Source: CAZDJQ01 sp964505765 (lineage in GTDB: Bacteria; Patescibacteriota; Microgenomatia; UBA12405; JAHJSD01). From it: a stretch of 46,565 nt of DNA. The position numbers and the translations under genes were made by a program. Shown piece by piece: positions 1 to 7,972 of this stretch (position 1 is the first letter of the stretch; each line of letters opens with the position of its first letter). The stretch is taken from NCBI GenBank assembly GCA_964505765.1, contig CAZDJQ010000003.1, positions 1 to 46,565 on the forward strand. Reading direction: 5' to 3'. The notes beneath the pieces are model-generated. The model saw only the letters and a list, made by a program, of their open reading frames with translations, did not search any database and was not told the origin of the DNA.

Positions 1-34
1 GAGAGTTTCCTATGCATGGAACTGAAATTTCACG

Positions 35-835
35 TCACTTTGGGACAAACTCAAAAAATATTCTGATTTTTTCTTTCTGGGATATTATATTTGGTTCAAT
101 TCTAAACCAGATAACTCCTACGATATGCCGGAAATTTTCTAAACAAAAAATTCCATTTTCATATCTATAGGGAATGAGCTTTTTTGGAGGATTCCTATAA
201 CACTTAGAAACAACATCTCCAAAAATCGCATTTCTAAGAGCCCATAATGCATCCTTATCGGAATGTGCAAATATCTGTCCTAATACAATAAAATTCAATC
301 CATTCTCAGGTAGTTGTTGCCTTGCTTTTCGAAAAATATCTCTGAGTTTGTTGCTTTCTGGATCTCCCTTGTTAGTTTGATTTATATATTTCCTATCTAC
401 CGTTTCCTGTGTGTCAGAGTAAAGAGGTCCATCCTTTTTTCCATGAAAAGGAAATTGATCATTTCTTGTTTTTATCTCAAAATTTATTGGGGCATCCTTA
501 TACTTTACTTGGAAATCGAAATCTTTATTACTTTGTGAAGATTTTGTAACATTCAAGTGCAGATTATCAAATCCTTTTGTGAGAGTAGATCCAAAATGAA
601 TCTCATATATAGTTTCGAGTAAGTTATTTCCCTTGATAAATCTATCTTTATATACTTCTTTCAACCTAGAAAGGGTAATTCCATTATCTAAAAGAATTTT
701 TAAATCTCTGTTTAAGAGATAAAAATATTGCTCCTGGGCGGCGAGCCATTTAGCTAGCTCTGGAGATTCGTATGAGTCTATTAGTTGTTGAAAATAATCA
801 ATTTTTTTGAATATTCTTAGAGCTTCTTTATTCAT
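35..835 (-). CDS. PD-(D/E)XK-like nuclease-fold protein
   Basis: The protein has 266 residues and no named family that I recognise. Its middle carries a PD-(D/E)XK-type signature: a helix with E74/E78, then Asp residues at 105 and 107, then a strand ending E120-I-K122. This is the spacing expected of the metal-binding core of restriction-like endonucleases. Basic residues follow the core. No DNA-binding domain or membrane segment is visible. It is the last gene of a minus-strand cluster (2610 to 35) that also holds a second PD-(D/E)XK-like protein, so a DNA-cleaving defence or repair role is plausible. The nuclease assignment is inferred from motif spacing only. Confidence 0.5.
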   Translation of the reverse strand: MNKEALRIFKKIDYFQQLIDSYESPELAKWLAAQEQYFYLLNRDLKILLDNGITLSRLKEVYKDRFIKGNNLLETIYEIHFGSTLTKGFDNLHLNVTKSSQSNKDFDFQVKYKDAPINFEIKTRNDQFPFHGKKDGPLYSDTQETVDRKYINQTNKGDPESNKLRDIFRKARQQLPENGLNFIVLGQIFAHSDKDALWALRNAIFGDVVSKCYRNPPKKLIPYRYENGIFCLENFRHIVGVIWFRIEPNIISQKEKIRIFFEFVPK

Positions 836-852
836 AATATTAATTATCCAGG

Positions 853-1071
853 TTAATCATTTTTATTAATAAATTTTCCTTCTTTTGCTTTTTTATCCAC
901 CTTTTTATGAATCTTATCTATTCGCTTTTCTTCTTCATCTGACAAATCAAAAAAGCCTTGATCTGTGTAGTAATATTTGCCATTAATTTCTACTTGAAAA
1001 CAACCTTCAAAAGGCTTTTCAAAGTATTTTTTGCCGTTTATTACTACTGTTTTGTCTCTATTTTTCTTCAT
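853..1071 (-). CDS. Small charged hypothetical protein
   Basis: A 72-residue, strongly charged protein. The N-terminal half has beta-strand-like segments rich in Tyr, Gly and Lys (residues 8-40); the C-terminal half is a Lys/Glu-rich helix (44-68). It has no signal peptide and no recognised family. It lies 17 bp upstream of the 35-835 gene on the same strand, so the two are probably co-transcribed. It could be a small partner or regulator of the neighbouring nuclease-like protein, but nothing in the sequence shows this. Confidence 0.45.
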   Translation of the reverse strand: MKKNRDKTVVINGKKYFEKPFEGCFQVEINGKYYYTDQGFFDLSDEEEKRIDKIHKKVDKKAKEGKFINKND

Positions 1072-1114
1072 TATTTATTACTTCTTTAAGATTATTTTGA
1101 ATTATATTTCCATA

Positions 1115-1564
1115 TCAAGGATTTATATATTCCTTCATGAATTTTAGATACCCATCCATTTGTTTTTGGTAGATTGGATGTCTTAGTCCCGGTAAATGAG
1201 GAAAGGGGAAAATGACTCTGGCCAGGACATTTTCTAATGGTTTTATGTAGCCAAACTTCTGACCGTATTGTGCCGGACCTTCAAAGCCCCAGGAATATCT
1301 GATCAATATTTCATCCTGCGTTTTTGTCAAACAGTTTAGAACGGGCTCGCCAAGCGTTAGGACAGGAATGTTTTTAAACTCCTCGATTTCTTCTTTGAGT
1401 AAAGGAATCCAATATTCAGCGGCTTTTTTAGAGAACTGCGGATCTTCCTTGTTCCATTTATCTGGGGGAATCGTGAAGAAATTCTTCAAGAGATTTGTGG
1501 CATAGATGTTTTTATCTCTGTTGATGACCCTTCTAACTTTTGTTGCTGACTTCTTTTCATTCAT
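1115..1564 (-). CDS. Uracil-DNA-glycosylase-superfamily-like protein, N-terminally short
   Basis: The 149 residues resemble the C-terminal two thirds of a UDG-superfamily protein. A strand of the type 'NIYATNLLKNF' lies near residues 19-29, followed by a helix, then 'VLTLGEPVLNCL' (68-79), and a closing 'FPHLPGLRHPIY' segment (121-132) at the place of the family's HPSP-like motif. The N-terminal motif that holds the water-activating residue is missing, and there is no room upstream because the next gene stops 32 bp away. It is therefore either a truncated, inactive derivative or a divergent binding-only version. Its neighbours are nuclease-like genes on the same strand. The family call rests on remembered motif patterns and is moderate. 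Confidence 0.45.
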   Translation of the reverse strand: MNEKKSATKVRRVINRDKNIYATNLLKNFFTIPPDKWNKEDPQFSKKAAEYWIPLLKEEIEEFKNIPVLTLGEPVLNCLTKTQDEILIRYSWGFEGPAQYGQKFGYIKPLENVLARVIFPFPHLPGLRHPIYQKQMDGYLKFMKEYINP

Positions 1565-1596
1565 CTGTATATAAATATATTTACATTCTTTTTTTA

Positions 1597-2610
1597 TTAC
1601 TCCCCTATCAAACCTGCTGCCATCTCATCAATACAATCCTTCAATTTAGCATATGTCACAGAACGGGCACCTATTTTCTTGAGCTTGGATAGTGAGATCT
1701 GCTTTGTGTGGCAGCAGTGCTTATTAAGGAGCCCTGTGGTTATGACATAAAACCGCCATTGGCTCACATTCAGAGGGTCCAGTGTTTCCTGGATTTTGTG
1801 TTTGAGAATGCAGAAAACATAGATATCTGCCTGGCGTTTAGGGTGTTTTTCCTGGATATTGCTATTTTCATTCCAGGCGCGGGTTTCAGGGATAGAAAAT
1901 GATATTTTAGAGAGTTTCCGCTGGTACCAGGATTGTATGTAAGCTGAGGACTTAACCTCTATTTTATGTCCGGATGGTAGTAATAGGTCATAGGCATCCC
2001 ATTCAGAACGGATGCCATCTGTAAGACCAAGGGCTGAACCTACTAGGAATTCTGCCAGAATGCCACGGGTGGCATTGCTTACTAAATCAGAGGCAGTCCA
2101 CTGCCAAAAGTCGATGAGACGAGGTGCTAATGGATTTTGGTTGTCATGGATTGGTTCCTGTCCGCTTTTGCGGCTTTTTTTAATGGGTGGAAGGCCGGAT
2201 TCTTTAAGCCATGATGAGAGCTGTAAAGGAGTTTCGCATATGGCATAAGGACGTATATATCGATCAGAGAGTTTCTTTCCTGTGCTTTTGAGTGTCAAAG
2301 AGGATAATGGCTTGGCATTGGGAAACTCGGTTAATTCCGAGAAGGTGTAGAGCGTGAACTGGCTGGGTTCTATTTGTATGTCATTGATTTGGGCAAAATA
2401 GATAAGTCCGGAATGCTCGTCTGCAGCACTAAAGAAGATAAGCATTTTTTGGTCTTTGTTTTCTGCGTCTTTAAACAGATTGTATGCGGTTTTCCAGGTT
2501 TTGTTCTCCCGGAATGATGCTTTCCCGTCACCGGCCATAACAAATTCAAGGTCTTGACGATTTCTCATGGTGTAAACGCAGAAGTTATAGAGTTTTTTTG
2601 GTTTGGTCAT
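1597..2610 (-). CDS. PD-(D/E)XK restriction-endonuclease-like protein
   Basis: A 337-residue protein with a clear PD-(D/E)XK core in its C-terminal half: E187 in the helix GILAEFLVGSALG, Asp at 205/208, then E218-V-K220 followed by SSAY. This is the typical layout of restriction-endonuclease-like nucleases that act on dsDNA. The N-terminal 130 residues are a separate alpha/beta module that I cannot name; it could recognise DNA or a modified base. It is the first gene of the minus-strand cluster and faces the plus-strand secreted-protein gene across about 200 bp that contains a perfect inverted repeat. No methyltransferase is present nearby, so a classical restriction-modification pair is unlikely within this window. 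Confidence 0.65.
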   Translation of the reverse strand: MTKPKKLYNFCVYTMRNRQDLEFVMAGDGKASFRENKTWKTAYNLFKDAENKDQKMLIFFSAADEHSGLIYFAQINDIQIEPSQFTLYTFSELTEFPNAKPLSSLTLKSTGKKLSDRYIRPYAICETPLQLSSWLKESGLPPIKKSRKSGQEPIHDNQNPLAPRLIDFWQWTASDLVSNATRGILAEFLVGSALGLTDGIRSEWDAYDLLLPSGHKIEVKSSAYIQSWYQRKLSKISFSIPETRAWNENSNIQEKHPKRQADIYVFCILKHKIQETLDPLNVSQWRFYVITTGLLNKHCCHTKQISLSKLKKIGARSVTYAKLKDCIDEMAAGLIGE

Positions 2611-2716
2611 GGGTTTTTACATATATAATTATATTTAGATATCTTCTTTTTTCAAAGGATAGTATCTCTGTTTGTTTTTTACTTTCTTAGTCGCTATATA
2701 ACTAGTCATATACACA

Positions 2717-2733
2717 GATTAGTAAAACTAATC
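2717..2733. promoter_or_regulatory. Perfect inverted repeat (operator-like)
   Basis: GATTAGT and ACTAATC form perfect 7-bp arms separated by AAA. The repeat sits between the divergent genes ending upstream at 2610 (minus) and starting at 2814 (plus). No T-run follows on either strand, so a protein-binding operator is more likely than a terminator. Confidence 0.4.
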
Positions 2734-2813
2734 AATTAGAACAACATACGCATTTGAAAAAATAAACATATTTTGTAATAATTTATAAGTTGGCAAACTT
2801 AAAGGAATAAATA

Positions 2814-3650
2814 ATGAAGAATAAAAAGAACTATTTTCAAAAAAAGAAAAGTCGCAACTTGATTTTTTCTTTTTTGGTCCTACTTTCTTTAATCTTAATA
2901 AGCTCCAATCACGCCCAAGAAATAGGAGCAAGAGTCGTGGTGATTAAGGCCGACGTCATGATCAAACCAGGGGGCTGGAAAGTTATTGCTACGGTCCCTA
3001 TTGGATTTATTTTTAAGCCATTAAAAAAAGTTGGAGATTGGTATTGCGTGGAACTGCCTCCTAATGAAAAGGGAGAGGTGCTTTCCGGATACATCCATCA
3101 TATTTATTTAGCCAAAGCAAACCATTTAGAAAGAATAGAAAGAAAACCAGTGGAATGGAAGTCGATTCCAGAACAATATGTGTTTATTGATCTTCATGTA
3201 CGCACACACGGAATTGCTATTGAAGGCGAATATCAAGGCCGTCAAATAGACTTTCCCACTTATAAATTCAACAAAACCGAAAAAGTCCTGAGCGGTAACA
3301 TAGACTTTGAAATAAATGAAAAATTAAAAATTGTGTTAGGACGAGGGGGAAGATTGACCGGAGTGGCAGGAGGCGGGATAGCAACCAGTCTTTATGGGAT
3401 TTACGAGCTGCCGTTTGAGGACAATAATTTGGCAATACTCAATGTATATAAAGACGGTAGTGTCAAGCTGGCATATGACAGCAAATCTATCATACTCGAA
3501 AGTGGAGAAAGTTGGCAGCAAGAAGTCTCATACATAGACAAACAAGAATATTCAATGGCAGAGGTTTCGGCAAAAATCATTAAAACACACACAATAAGAA
3601 ATTATGGTTTTTTGGAAAAATCTAAAATAATAGAAAAAGATGTTTGGTAA
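2814..3650 (+). CDS. Secreted SH3-like domain protein
   Basis: A 278-residue protein. The N-terminus has a lysine-rich n-region (1-15) and a hydrophobic stretch (about 16-33) ending near S-N-H-A-Q, so it is probably exported. Residues about 38-100 look like a bacterial SH3 domain (VVVIKADVMIKPGGWKVI, then a GDWYCVEL strand and a GYIHHIYL end). The rest (120-278) is a beta-rich domain of unknown type. A Shine-Dalgarno AAAGGAA lies 6 bases before the ATG, which decides the start. Bacterial SH3 domains usually bind cell wall or serve as protein-interaction modules in the envelope. It is transcribed away from the nuclease-like cluster and has no obvious operon partner. Confidence 0.6.
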   Translation: MKNKKNYFQKKKSRNLIFSFLVLLSLILISSNHAQEIGARVVVIKADVMIKPGGWKVIATVPIGFIFKPLKKVGDWYCVELPPNEKGEVLSGYIHHIYLAKANHLERIERKPVEWKSIPEQYVFIDLHVRTHGIAIEGEYQGRQIDFPTYKFNKTEKVLSGNIDFEINEKLKIVLGRGGRLTGVAGGGIATSLYGIYELPFEDNNLAILNVYKDGSVKLAYDSKSIILESGESWQQEVSYIDKQEYSMAEVSAKIIKTHTIRNYGFLEKSKIIEKDVW

Positions 3651-3766
3651 GTGATTGCTTCTAAAATTGAAATCTAAGGCTAAAAGGCTTTTTTTCTAAA
3701 ACTCATCGACCTAATGGAAAACATGACAATAATTATATCAAAGGAGATATAAATGGAGGTATAAGG

Positions 3767-3829
3767 ATGAAATTTCGGAAAGGGTCGTTTGAAGAGAAAA
3801 CAGCAATTGTGCTGGAGGGGATGAAGTGA
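3767..3829 (+). pseudogene. IS3-family OrfA N-terminal fragment
   Basis: An ATG with a good ribosome site (AGGTATAAGG region) opens a 20-codon frame. Its product (MKFRKGS, then FEEKTAIVLEGMK) matches the N-terminal signature of IS3-type OrfA helix-turn-helix proteins, which typically read 'RRK-F/W-x-x-EEK-x-x-IVLEGL'. It stops at TGA where it overlaps the GTG start of the next frame (GTGA). Only this stub remains; no OrfB or terminal repeats were seen nearby. Confidence 0.5.
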
Positions 3830-4299
3830 CGGATACATTTTGTGATTTGAATTTTATTCAGGCAAAATGCGCGGCAAAGAGAACCCTTGAACTAGTCAAA
3901 GATTATAATTTTACTCTGGAGTATTTACCAGAAGCTCAGGAAAAACGAAAAGAAGAAAGAAAAAGACAAGAACGGATGGAAAAATATACAGATGATTTGA
4001 TAAATTATGCAAAAGGAGAGATAAAAACACTTGATATACCTAAAAGTGTGAAACCCTGGTCAAAAGAAAAAATTGATGCAGAAATAGAAAGAATCAAAAT
4101 TAATCCCAACCGGCTTAACCGTTTGGATGCATTTATTAATTTTGTTGGTTATGAAGCAGATAATCTTCAGAATTATGCATGTGAATTTCCCTATTTTAGT
4201 TTTCAGCAAGCAGGGAACTATGTTAACAGCGGACCTGTGGGAAAAGCAGCAGAGAAAATATCTTCAAAAAATAAGATTCAATCCATTTTTAGTGGATAA
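3826..4299 (+). CDS. Hypothetical protein, possibly a 5'-truncated gene
   Basis: A GTG-initiated 157-residue frame, preceded by GGAGGGG. The N-terminal third is a helix ('QAKCAAKRTLELVKDY') followed by a very charged Lys/Glu/Arg coiled-coil-like stretch (residues 45-75). The C-terminal half is mixed. I do not recognise the family. The start overlaps the IS3 OrfA stub, so the original N-terminus may have been replaced by the insertion. In the +1 frame an overlapping stretch stays open to 4333 and ends in an aromatic, basic tail (ESWWKFWKK), which looks like a natural C-terminus; a frameshift near 4270 is therefore possible. It may be a decaying gene. Confidence 0.4.
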   Translation: MTDTFCDLNFIQAKCAAKRTLELVKDYNFTLEYLPEAQEKRKEERKRQERMEKYTDDLINYAKGEIKTLDIPKSVKPWSKEKIDAEIERIKINPNRLNRLDAFINFVGYEADNLQNYACEFPYFSFQQAGNYVNSGPVGKAAEKISSKNKIQSIFSG

Positions 4300-4432
4300 C
4301 AAAGAATCCTGGTGGAAATTCTGGAAAAAATGATGTATAGGATAAGAAGAAAGTGTCATTTCCGGAAAAAAGTAAAAAGCCTTGTGCTCTCGATAAGTAA
4401 ATTTATTTTAAGATAAGAAGTGAAGAATAAAA

Positions 4433-4768
4433 ATGAAAAAGAGCATCGTCCTAAATAATGTCCATGATGTAACCAATCTTCACGTAAAGGTTGCACAGGG
4501 ACCCGTGCAGCCGGATACATCATTTGCCGGCGGGACATATGGTGAATTTTGGATCACGGTAACATATAAAGTAAAAAAAGGCAGCTTTCATGGAAGTTAT
4601 GAAACAGGTCCAAAGGATACTATTGTCAAGAATATGCGGGACAGACTTGAAAACGAGATGGATGAATTAAAAGAACAATACTGCCAAGATATCAAAACAA
4701 AGGGTTCCATAAAAATTAATTTGGATGAATTAGCCAGTTATTTTGGACGCAATTATAACCCTATTTAG
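4433..4768 (+). CDS. Hypothetical protein
   Basis: A 111-residue protein with no recognised family. Residues 1-55 are beta-rich with a glycine-rich segment (FAGGTYGEFWITV); residues 60-90 form a charged amphipathic helix; the C-terminus is short and polar. It has no signal peptide or membrane span. The ribosome site (AAGTGAAG region) is weak. It lies between a probably decayed gene and a putative membrane effector, with its own 130-bp upstream gap. Nothing in the context fixes a function. Confidence 0.45.
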   Translation: MKKSIVLNNVHDVTNLHVKVAQGPVQPDTSFAGGTYGEFWITVTYKVKKGSFHGSYETGPKDTIVKNMRDRLENEMDELKEQYCQDIKTKGSIKINLDELASYFGRNYNPI

Positions 4769-4857
4769 GCTCATCGACAGTTATAAACATCAGTTGTTTT
4801 GTTAAAAAAAAAGATTTTCAAGACACCTCATTCACGTGCCTAACTATCAGATTATTC

Positions 4858-4885
4858 TTGACATGGTGTATCCCTTTGATATTAT
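4858..4885 (+). promoter_or_regulatory. Sigma70-type promoter for the SLATT-like gene
   Basis: TTGACA at 4858-4863 and TATTAT at 4880-4885 are separated by 16 bp. The expected transcript start near 4892 gives a leader of about 50 nt before the ATG at 4943. Confidence 0.6.
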
Positions 4886-4942
4886 CTAAGTGAAAAAATA
4901 ATGGGGTGTCGAATGTGAAGGGCACAATCCGGTAAGGACAAC

Positions 4943-6025
4943 ATGAGGGATCATGAAACCTCTCCCACCCAGCCGCAGGATGTTAACGAACTGCTCAACA
5001 GGATACAAAAGGCATTCGATAAATGGGATGATGCGGCCATAAAAGGACAGAAAAAGGCCAGACAACTCATTGCCATCTCTGTATTACTCATTCCTCTTGC
5101 CGTATTCCTGTTGACAATTCAAATCCTCGCTTTTTCTAAAGCTGGATTCATTTCAGTTGCCCTTATATCCATGGAGTTGATCGTACTGTTTACAGCTTTG
5201 CTGTTCTTTCTTTTCAATCCCATGAACAAAAGAAGGAAATGGACTGAAGATCGTATGCGTGCGGAAATACTTAGAAGAGAGAAATTGCTCCTTTTAGGGA
5301 AACTCGGACCTTACCTTGATAAAGACAGTTTTGATGAACTTGATGCTGCCGTTGATATGCGCTTGGCTATGATAGACAACCCGGCCAACAAGCCAGAAAG
5401 GTTTCTTCCCTTAAGAAATATCAGGCCTTGGCGGGATGAACTTGAAGATGCCCGCGGCGGGAAGATGGCGACTCCTGAAAAAGGCTTTGCAGAGATGTAT
5501 CTGAACAATCGCATCGCTGATCAGCAGAAATGGTTCAAATCCAAGAGCAAAAAGCTCATCGCTGTGCATTTTCAATACGAAAACATCATCCGATTTACAA
5601 TTGCCATTGCTCTTGTTCTGGCGGCCATGCATCTCATGACTCTCTTATTCAACATCCTGACTGAAGGATCGGCCCGCAACATGAAGCTGATAATAGAGAT
5701 CCTGGCCATTACAGTGCCTCCGATCGGTTCCGCAACCGCAGCCCTTCAAGGCCTTTTCCAATATCTTCGAGTGGGACGTTCCTATAAAATGTATGCCAGA
5801 GAATTAGGAAAAATCCATGAGGATTTTGCCGGTCTCATTTGTTCTCATAAAGAAAAACTCGAGGCTTTCGGTCAGCTTGCCGAATCTGAAGAAAAGAAAA
5901 AACACATTAAACAAGAAATTTCTGATTATGAGTTTCAAATAAAAAGGATCGTCCTTCGGTGTGAAGAAATCCTATCCAACGAATTGAACATCTGGTACTC
6001 CGTCATCCGTCCGGGCCAACCCTAA
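4943..6025 (+). CDS. Four-TM protein with SLATT/DUF4231-like repeats
   Basis: A 360-residue protein with two pairs of predicted membrane helices (about 40-62 and 68-92; 213-238 and 247-270). Each half resembles the SLATT/DUF4231 pattern. The first hairpin is followed by 'KWTEDRMRAEILR' (99-111). The second is preceded by 'YLNNRIADQQKWFKSK' (186-201) and followed by 'FQYLRVGRSYKMYARELGK' (272-290), then a long charged helix. SLATT proteins are proposed membrane pore-forming effectors of nucleotide-activated conflict systems. A tandem arrangement would be unusual, since single 2TM copies are common. No SMODS or cGAS-like gene is adjacent, but a SLOG-domain gene lies in the same window. It has its own promoter. 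The effector role is inference. Confidence 0.55.
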   Translation: MRDHETSPTQPQDVNELLNRIQKAFDKWDDAAIKGQKKARQLIAISVLLIPLAVFLLTIQILAFSKAGFISVALISMELIVLFTALLFFLFNPMNKRRKWTEDRMRAEILRREKLLLLGKLGPYLDKDSFDELDAAVDMRLAMIDNPANKPERFLPLRNIRPWRDELEDARGGKMATPEKGFAEMYLNNRIADQQKWFKSKSKKLIAVHFQYENIIRFTIAIALVLAAMHLMTLLFNILTEGSARNMKLIIEILAITVPPIGSATAALQGLFQYLRVGRSYKMYARELGKIHEDFAGLICSHKEKLEAFGQLAESEEKKKHIKQEISDYEFQIKRIVLRCEEILSNELNIWYSVIRPGQP

Positions 6026-6247
6026 TGGTTTCTTGACTGCTGATCAGGTTCATGTTCCAATCCGCATAATTGATTTCATAGACTCCAAGTCTTTGCTCTT
6101 TCCTTGTGCATCTTCTTTAGTCTCCCCAGCTGCCACCTTGAGTTCCTGTTGGATATAATAGGGTGGAGGTAAAAGGCAAAGAGAAGAGGATTATTGAATA
6201 TATAAGATATGAAGTGTTAACCGAGTCCGTAAAAGATTTTGATTTTC

Positions 6248-6841
6248 CTATTTCTTCCGTTGAGTAACGATGTTATCAATTAATCCGTACTTGACTGCAT
6301 CTTCTGCTGTCAAATAAAAATCCCTATCAGTATCTCTCTCAATGACCTCAATTGACTGTACCGTGTGTTGAACCAAGATATTATTGAGCATCTTTTTCAT
6401 CCTGCTCATTTCTTTTACTTTAATTTCCATGTCAGATGCCTGCCCTTCTGCGCCTCCAAGAGGCTGGTGGATCATCATCCTCGCGTTGGGAAATGCCATT
6501 CTTTTCTCTTTTGTACCCCCAGCAAGAAGAACCGCACCCATCGAAGCAGCTTGACCTAAACAGATTGTTACAACATCACAGGAAACATATTGCATGGTAT
6601 CATAAATAGCCAGTCCTGCAGTAACCTGCCCTCCTGGACTGTTTATGTAAAAAAAGATATCTTTATCTGGATTTTCAGATTCTAAGAAAAAAAGCTGGGA
6701 AACAACAATGTCTGATACATCATCATTTATTACTCCTGTCAGCACGATAATGCGAGAGGACAGCAAACGGGAATAGAGGTCAACTTGCCTTGCTCCCTGA
6801 GGTGTTTGCTCAACAACGTAAGGAACCTTAATAAATGCCAT
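6248..6841 (-). CDS. clpP: ATP-dependent Clp protease proteolytic subunit (copy A)
   Basis: A full-length ClpP serine peptidase. With the start at the ATG coding MAFIK, the catalytic triad falls at S100 (GQAASMGA), H125 (RMMIHQP) and D174 (DTDRDFYL). The handle region and C-terminal strand (YGLIDNIV) are intact, so it should form the double-ring chamber and degrade unfolded substrates fed by a Clp ATPase. The start was chosen by alignment with copy B at 24954-25547; an in-frame ATG at 6847 is an alternative, as both follow the purine-rich GGAAGGGGG. It lies 47 bp downstream of a TY-chaperone-like gene, the same pair as in copy B. A dedicated ClpC-like gene lies about 5 kb upstream in the same cluster, suggesting a private Clp machine rather than the housekeeping one. 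Confidence 0.93.
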   Translation of the reverse strand: MAFIKVPYVVEQTPQGARQVDLYSRLLSSRIIVLTGVINDDVSDIVVSQLFFLESENPDKDIFFYINSPGGQVTAGLAIYDTMQYVSCDVVTICLGQAASMGAVLLAGGTKEKRMAFPNARMMIHQPLGGAEGQASDMEIKVKEMSRMKKMLNNILVQHTVQSIEVIERDTDRDFYLTAEDAVKYGLIDNIVTQRKK

Positions 6842-6888
6842 ATCCATTGCCCCCTTCCTGTGCATGTATCTTTATCATAATAGACTAA

Positions 6889-7320
6889 TTACATCTCACC
6901 AAGTTTCTTGCCTCCAAATTTTTCTTGAATTATGTCATCGTATTTGTCTGCGGTGGAAGCCACTGCTTTTACAGCCACTTCAAGCTCTTTCCTGTTGAGA
7001 AAATCACCTAACAGCGTATGTTCGAAGAAAACCGCTCGAACTTCAGGTTGAAGGGAAAACTTGCCAAATATTATTTTCATGTTCTCAACAGACAGGTATT
7101 TCGTCAACTCAGCACTGGGTTCAGTATCTTTGTTTACTGGGGCAAGAACCCTAACCAAGGTTCGACCTTTAGTCCAATCCATTGGTGTGATAAATAACTG
7201 GGTACTTCCGGCATTAAGAACATAGTTATCTCTTTGATCCTTTAGATATTGACCAAAAGATTCATTGAGATATCTTTCAATTGTTGACCTTAAGGTTTTT
7301 AGAGCTTCGGACTCAGCCAT
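6889..7320 (-). CDS. TY-chaperone/YbjN-like protein (copy A)
   Basis: A 143-residue alpha/beta protein. The pattern is an N-terminal helix (SEALKTLRSTIERYL), a set of strands, 'ENMKIIFGKFSL', then a strand-helix end 'LLGDFLNRKELEVAVKAVA' and 'ADKYDDII'. This matches the YbjN/type III-secretion-chaperone-like (TY-Chap) fold as I know it. These proteins act as small chaperones or adaptors. The position directly before clpP, conserved in copy B (25584-26015), suggests an adaptor that brings clients to ClpP or helps assembly. The same fold forms the N-terminus of the membrane proteins at 11064 and 42468. The start is supported by AAGGGAGGTGA before the ATG. Confidence 0.65.
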   Translation of the reverse strand: MAESEALKTLRSTIERYLNESFGQYLKDQRDNYVLNAGSTQLFITPMDWTKGRTLVRVLAPVNKDTEPSAELTKYLSVENMKIIFGKFSLQPEVRAVFFEHTLLGDFLNRKELEVAVKAVASTADKYDDIIQEKFGGKKLGEM

Positions 7321-7360
7321 TTTTTCACCTCCCTTACAATACTTTACTTTGCTGCTGTGA

Positions 7361-7429
7361 AATCAGCTTGATGTTTATTACTGATCTATCTTGATAATTA
7401 TCATATCAAATTCAAATCAAGCTTGACAA
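7361..7429 (-). promoter_or_regulatory. Promoter and leader hairpin of the copy-A TY-chaperone/clpP pair
   Basis: Read on the minus strand, TTGTCA (7429-7424) and TATGAT (7405-7400) are 18 bp apart. Downstream, ATCAG (7362-7366) and CTGAT (7381-7385) could pair in the leader. A stronger version of the same inverted repeat is found in the matching leader of copy B at 26055-26084. Confidence 0.45.
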
Positions 7430-7847
7430 GGGATTTCTTCACACTCTAAGTAACTGGCGCAATCGAAATCATCATCACTGATTTCACAGTTGCTCATGGC
7501 TGGCGTCGAATTTCAAGCCCGACCTTTACCAGGAAGGAGGGTCAGGATTTCTCATTTTTCTCCGTCGTGATTCGCATTCTCGCGTAAGATGATCACAGAT
7601 AATCCGTATCTTAGAAATTTCATGTGCCGTCCGAATTTTGCTGAACCGTTGCAAATTTATGCACACCGGGAGTTAGTGTGCGTGGGGCGGCTCAAATCGA
7701 AGGCCGACACCTCGCTCACCGATCTGTTGTAGTGGATACAGTTGATCGTCTCCGCCAGAATTTCTGAGAGGCAGATAACTTTTAAACAGGGAAGCGCCGT
7801 GAATACGTCGTGTCGCCTGGGAGAGTCGGGAATTGTCAACTATGTCG
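7430..7847. other. Intergenic gap with no intact gene
   Basis: About 420 bp between the copy-A TY-chaperone promoter and the Nudix stump. It has short open frames on both strands, none with a recognisable motif or convincing ribosome site. By comparison with copy B this is where about ten genes (NACHT to RelA/SpoT-SLOG-RyR) would lie, so it probably marks a deletion scar or foreign filler. Confidence 0.5.
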
Positions 7848-7949
7848 TCACCAACGACAATGAATTTTCATTTTTTTCATTGCGATATTGCTCTTTCTCT
7901 TCTTTTTTTGGATAACGGCTTTTCCCGCTACTCCTAAAGGTTTTTCCAT
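7848..7949 (-). pseudogene. Nudix hydrolase N-terminal remnant
   Basis: A 33-codon frame starts 23 bp after the WD40 stop. Its first 13 residues (MEKPLGVAGKAVI) match the start of the intact Nudix protein at 36683-37099 (MKKPLGVAGKAII), and it also sits directly behind a zinc-ribbon WD40 gene. After residue 14 the sequence becomes low-complexity lysine-rich and stops. The Nudix box is absent. It is best read as the stump of a deleted gene. Confidence 0.7.
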
Positions 7950-7972
7950 TTTAAATCCTTTCGGAATTTATT

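Noticed and set aside
3660..3705. Possible terminator after the SH3-like gene (AAGGCT followed by a T-run)
   Set aside because: The GGCT repeats are direct, not inverted, so no stem can form.
6050..6190. Minus-strand open frame of 47 codons downstream of clpP copy A
   Set aside because: The composition looks protein-like (charged, helical), but there is no suitable start codon, no ribosome site and no family I recognise. It could be a gene remnant.
7657..7839. Minus-strand 60-codon frame in the gap of copy A
   Set aside because: No ribosome site, no recognisable motif, and it overlaps sequence that seems to be a deletion scar.
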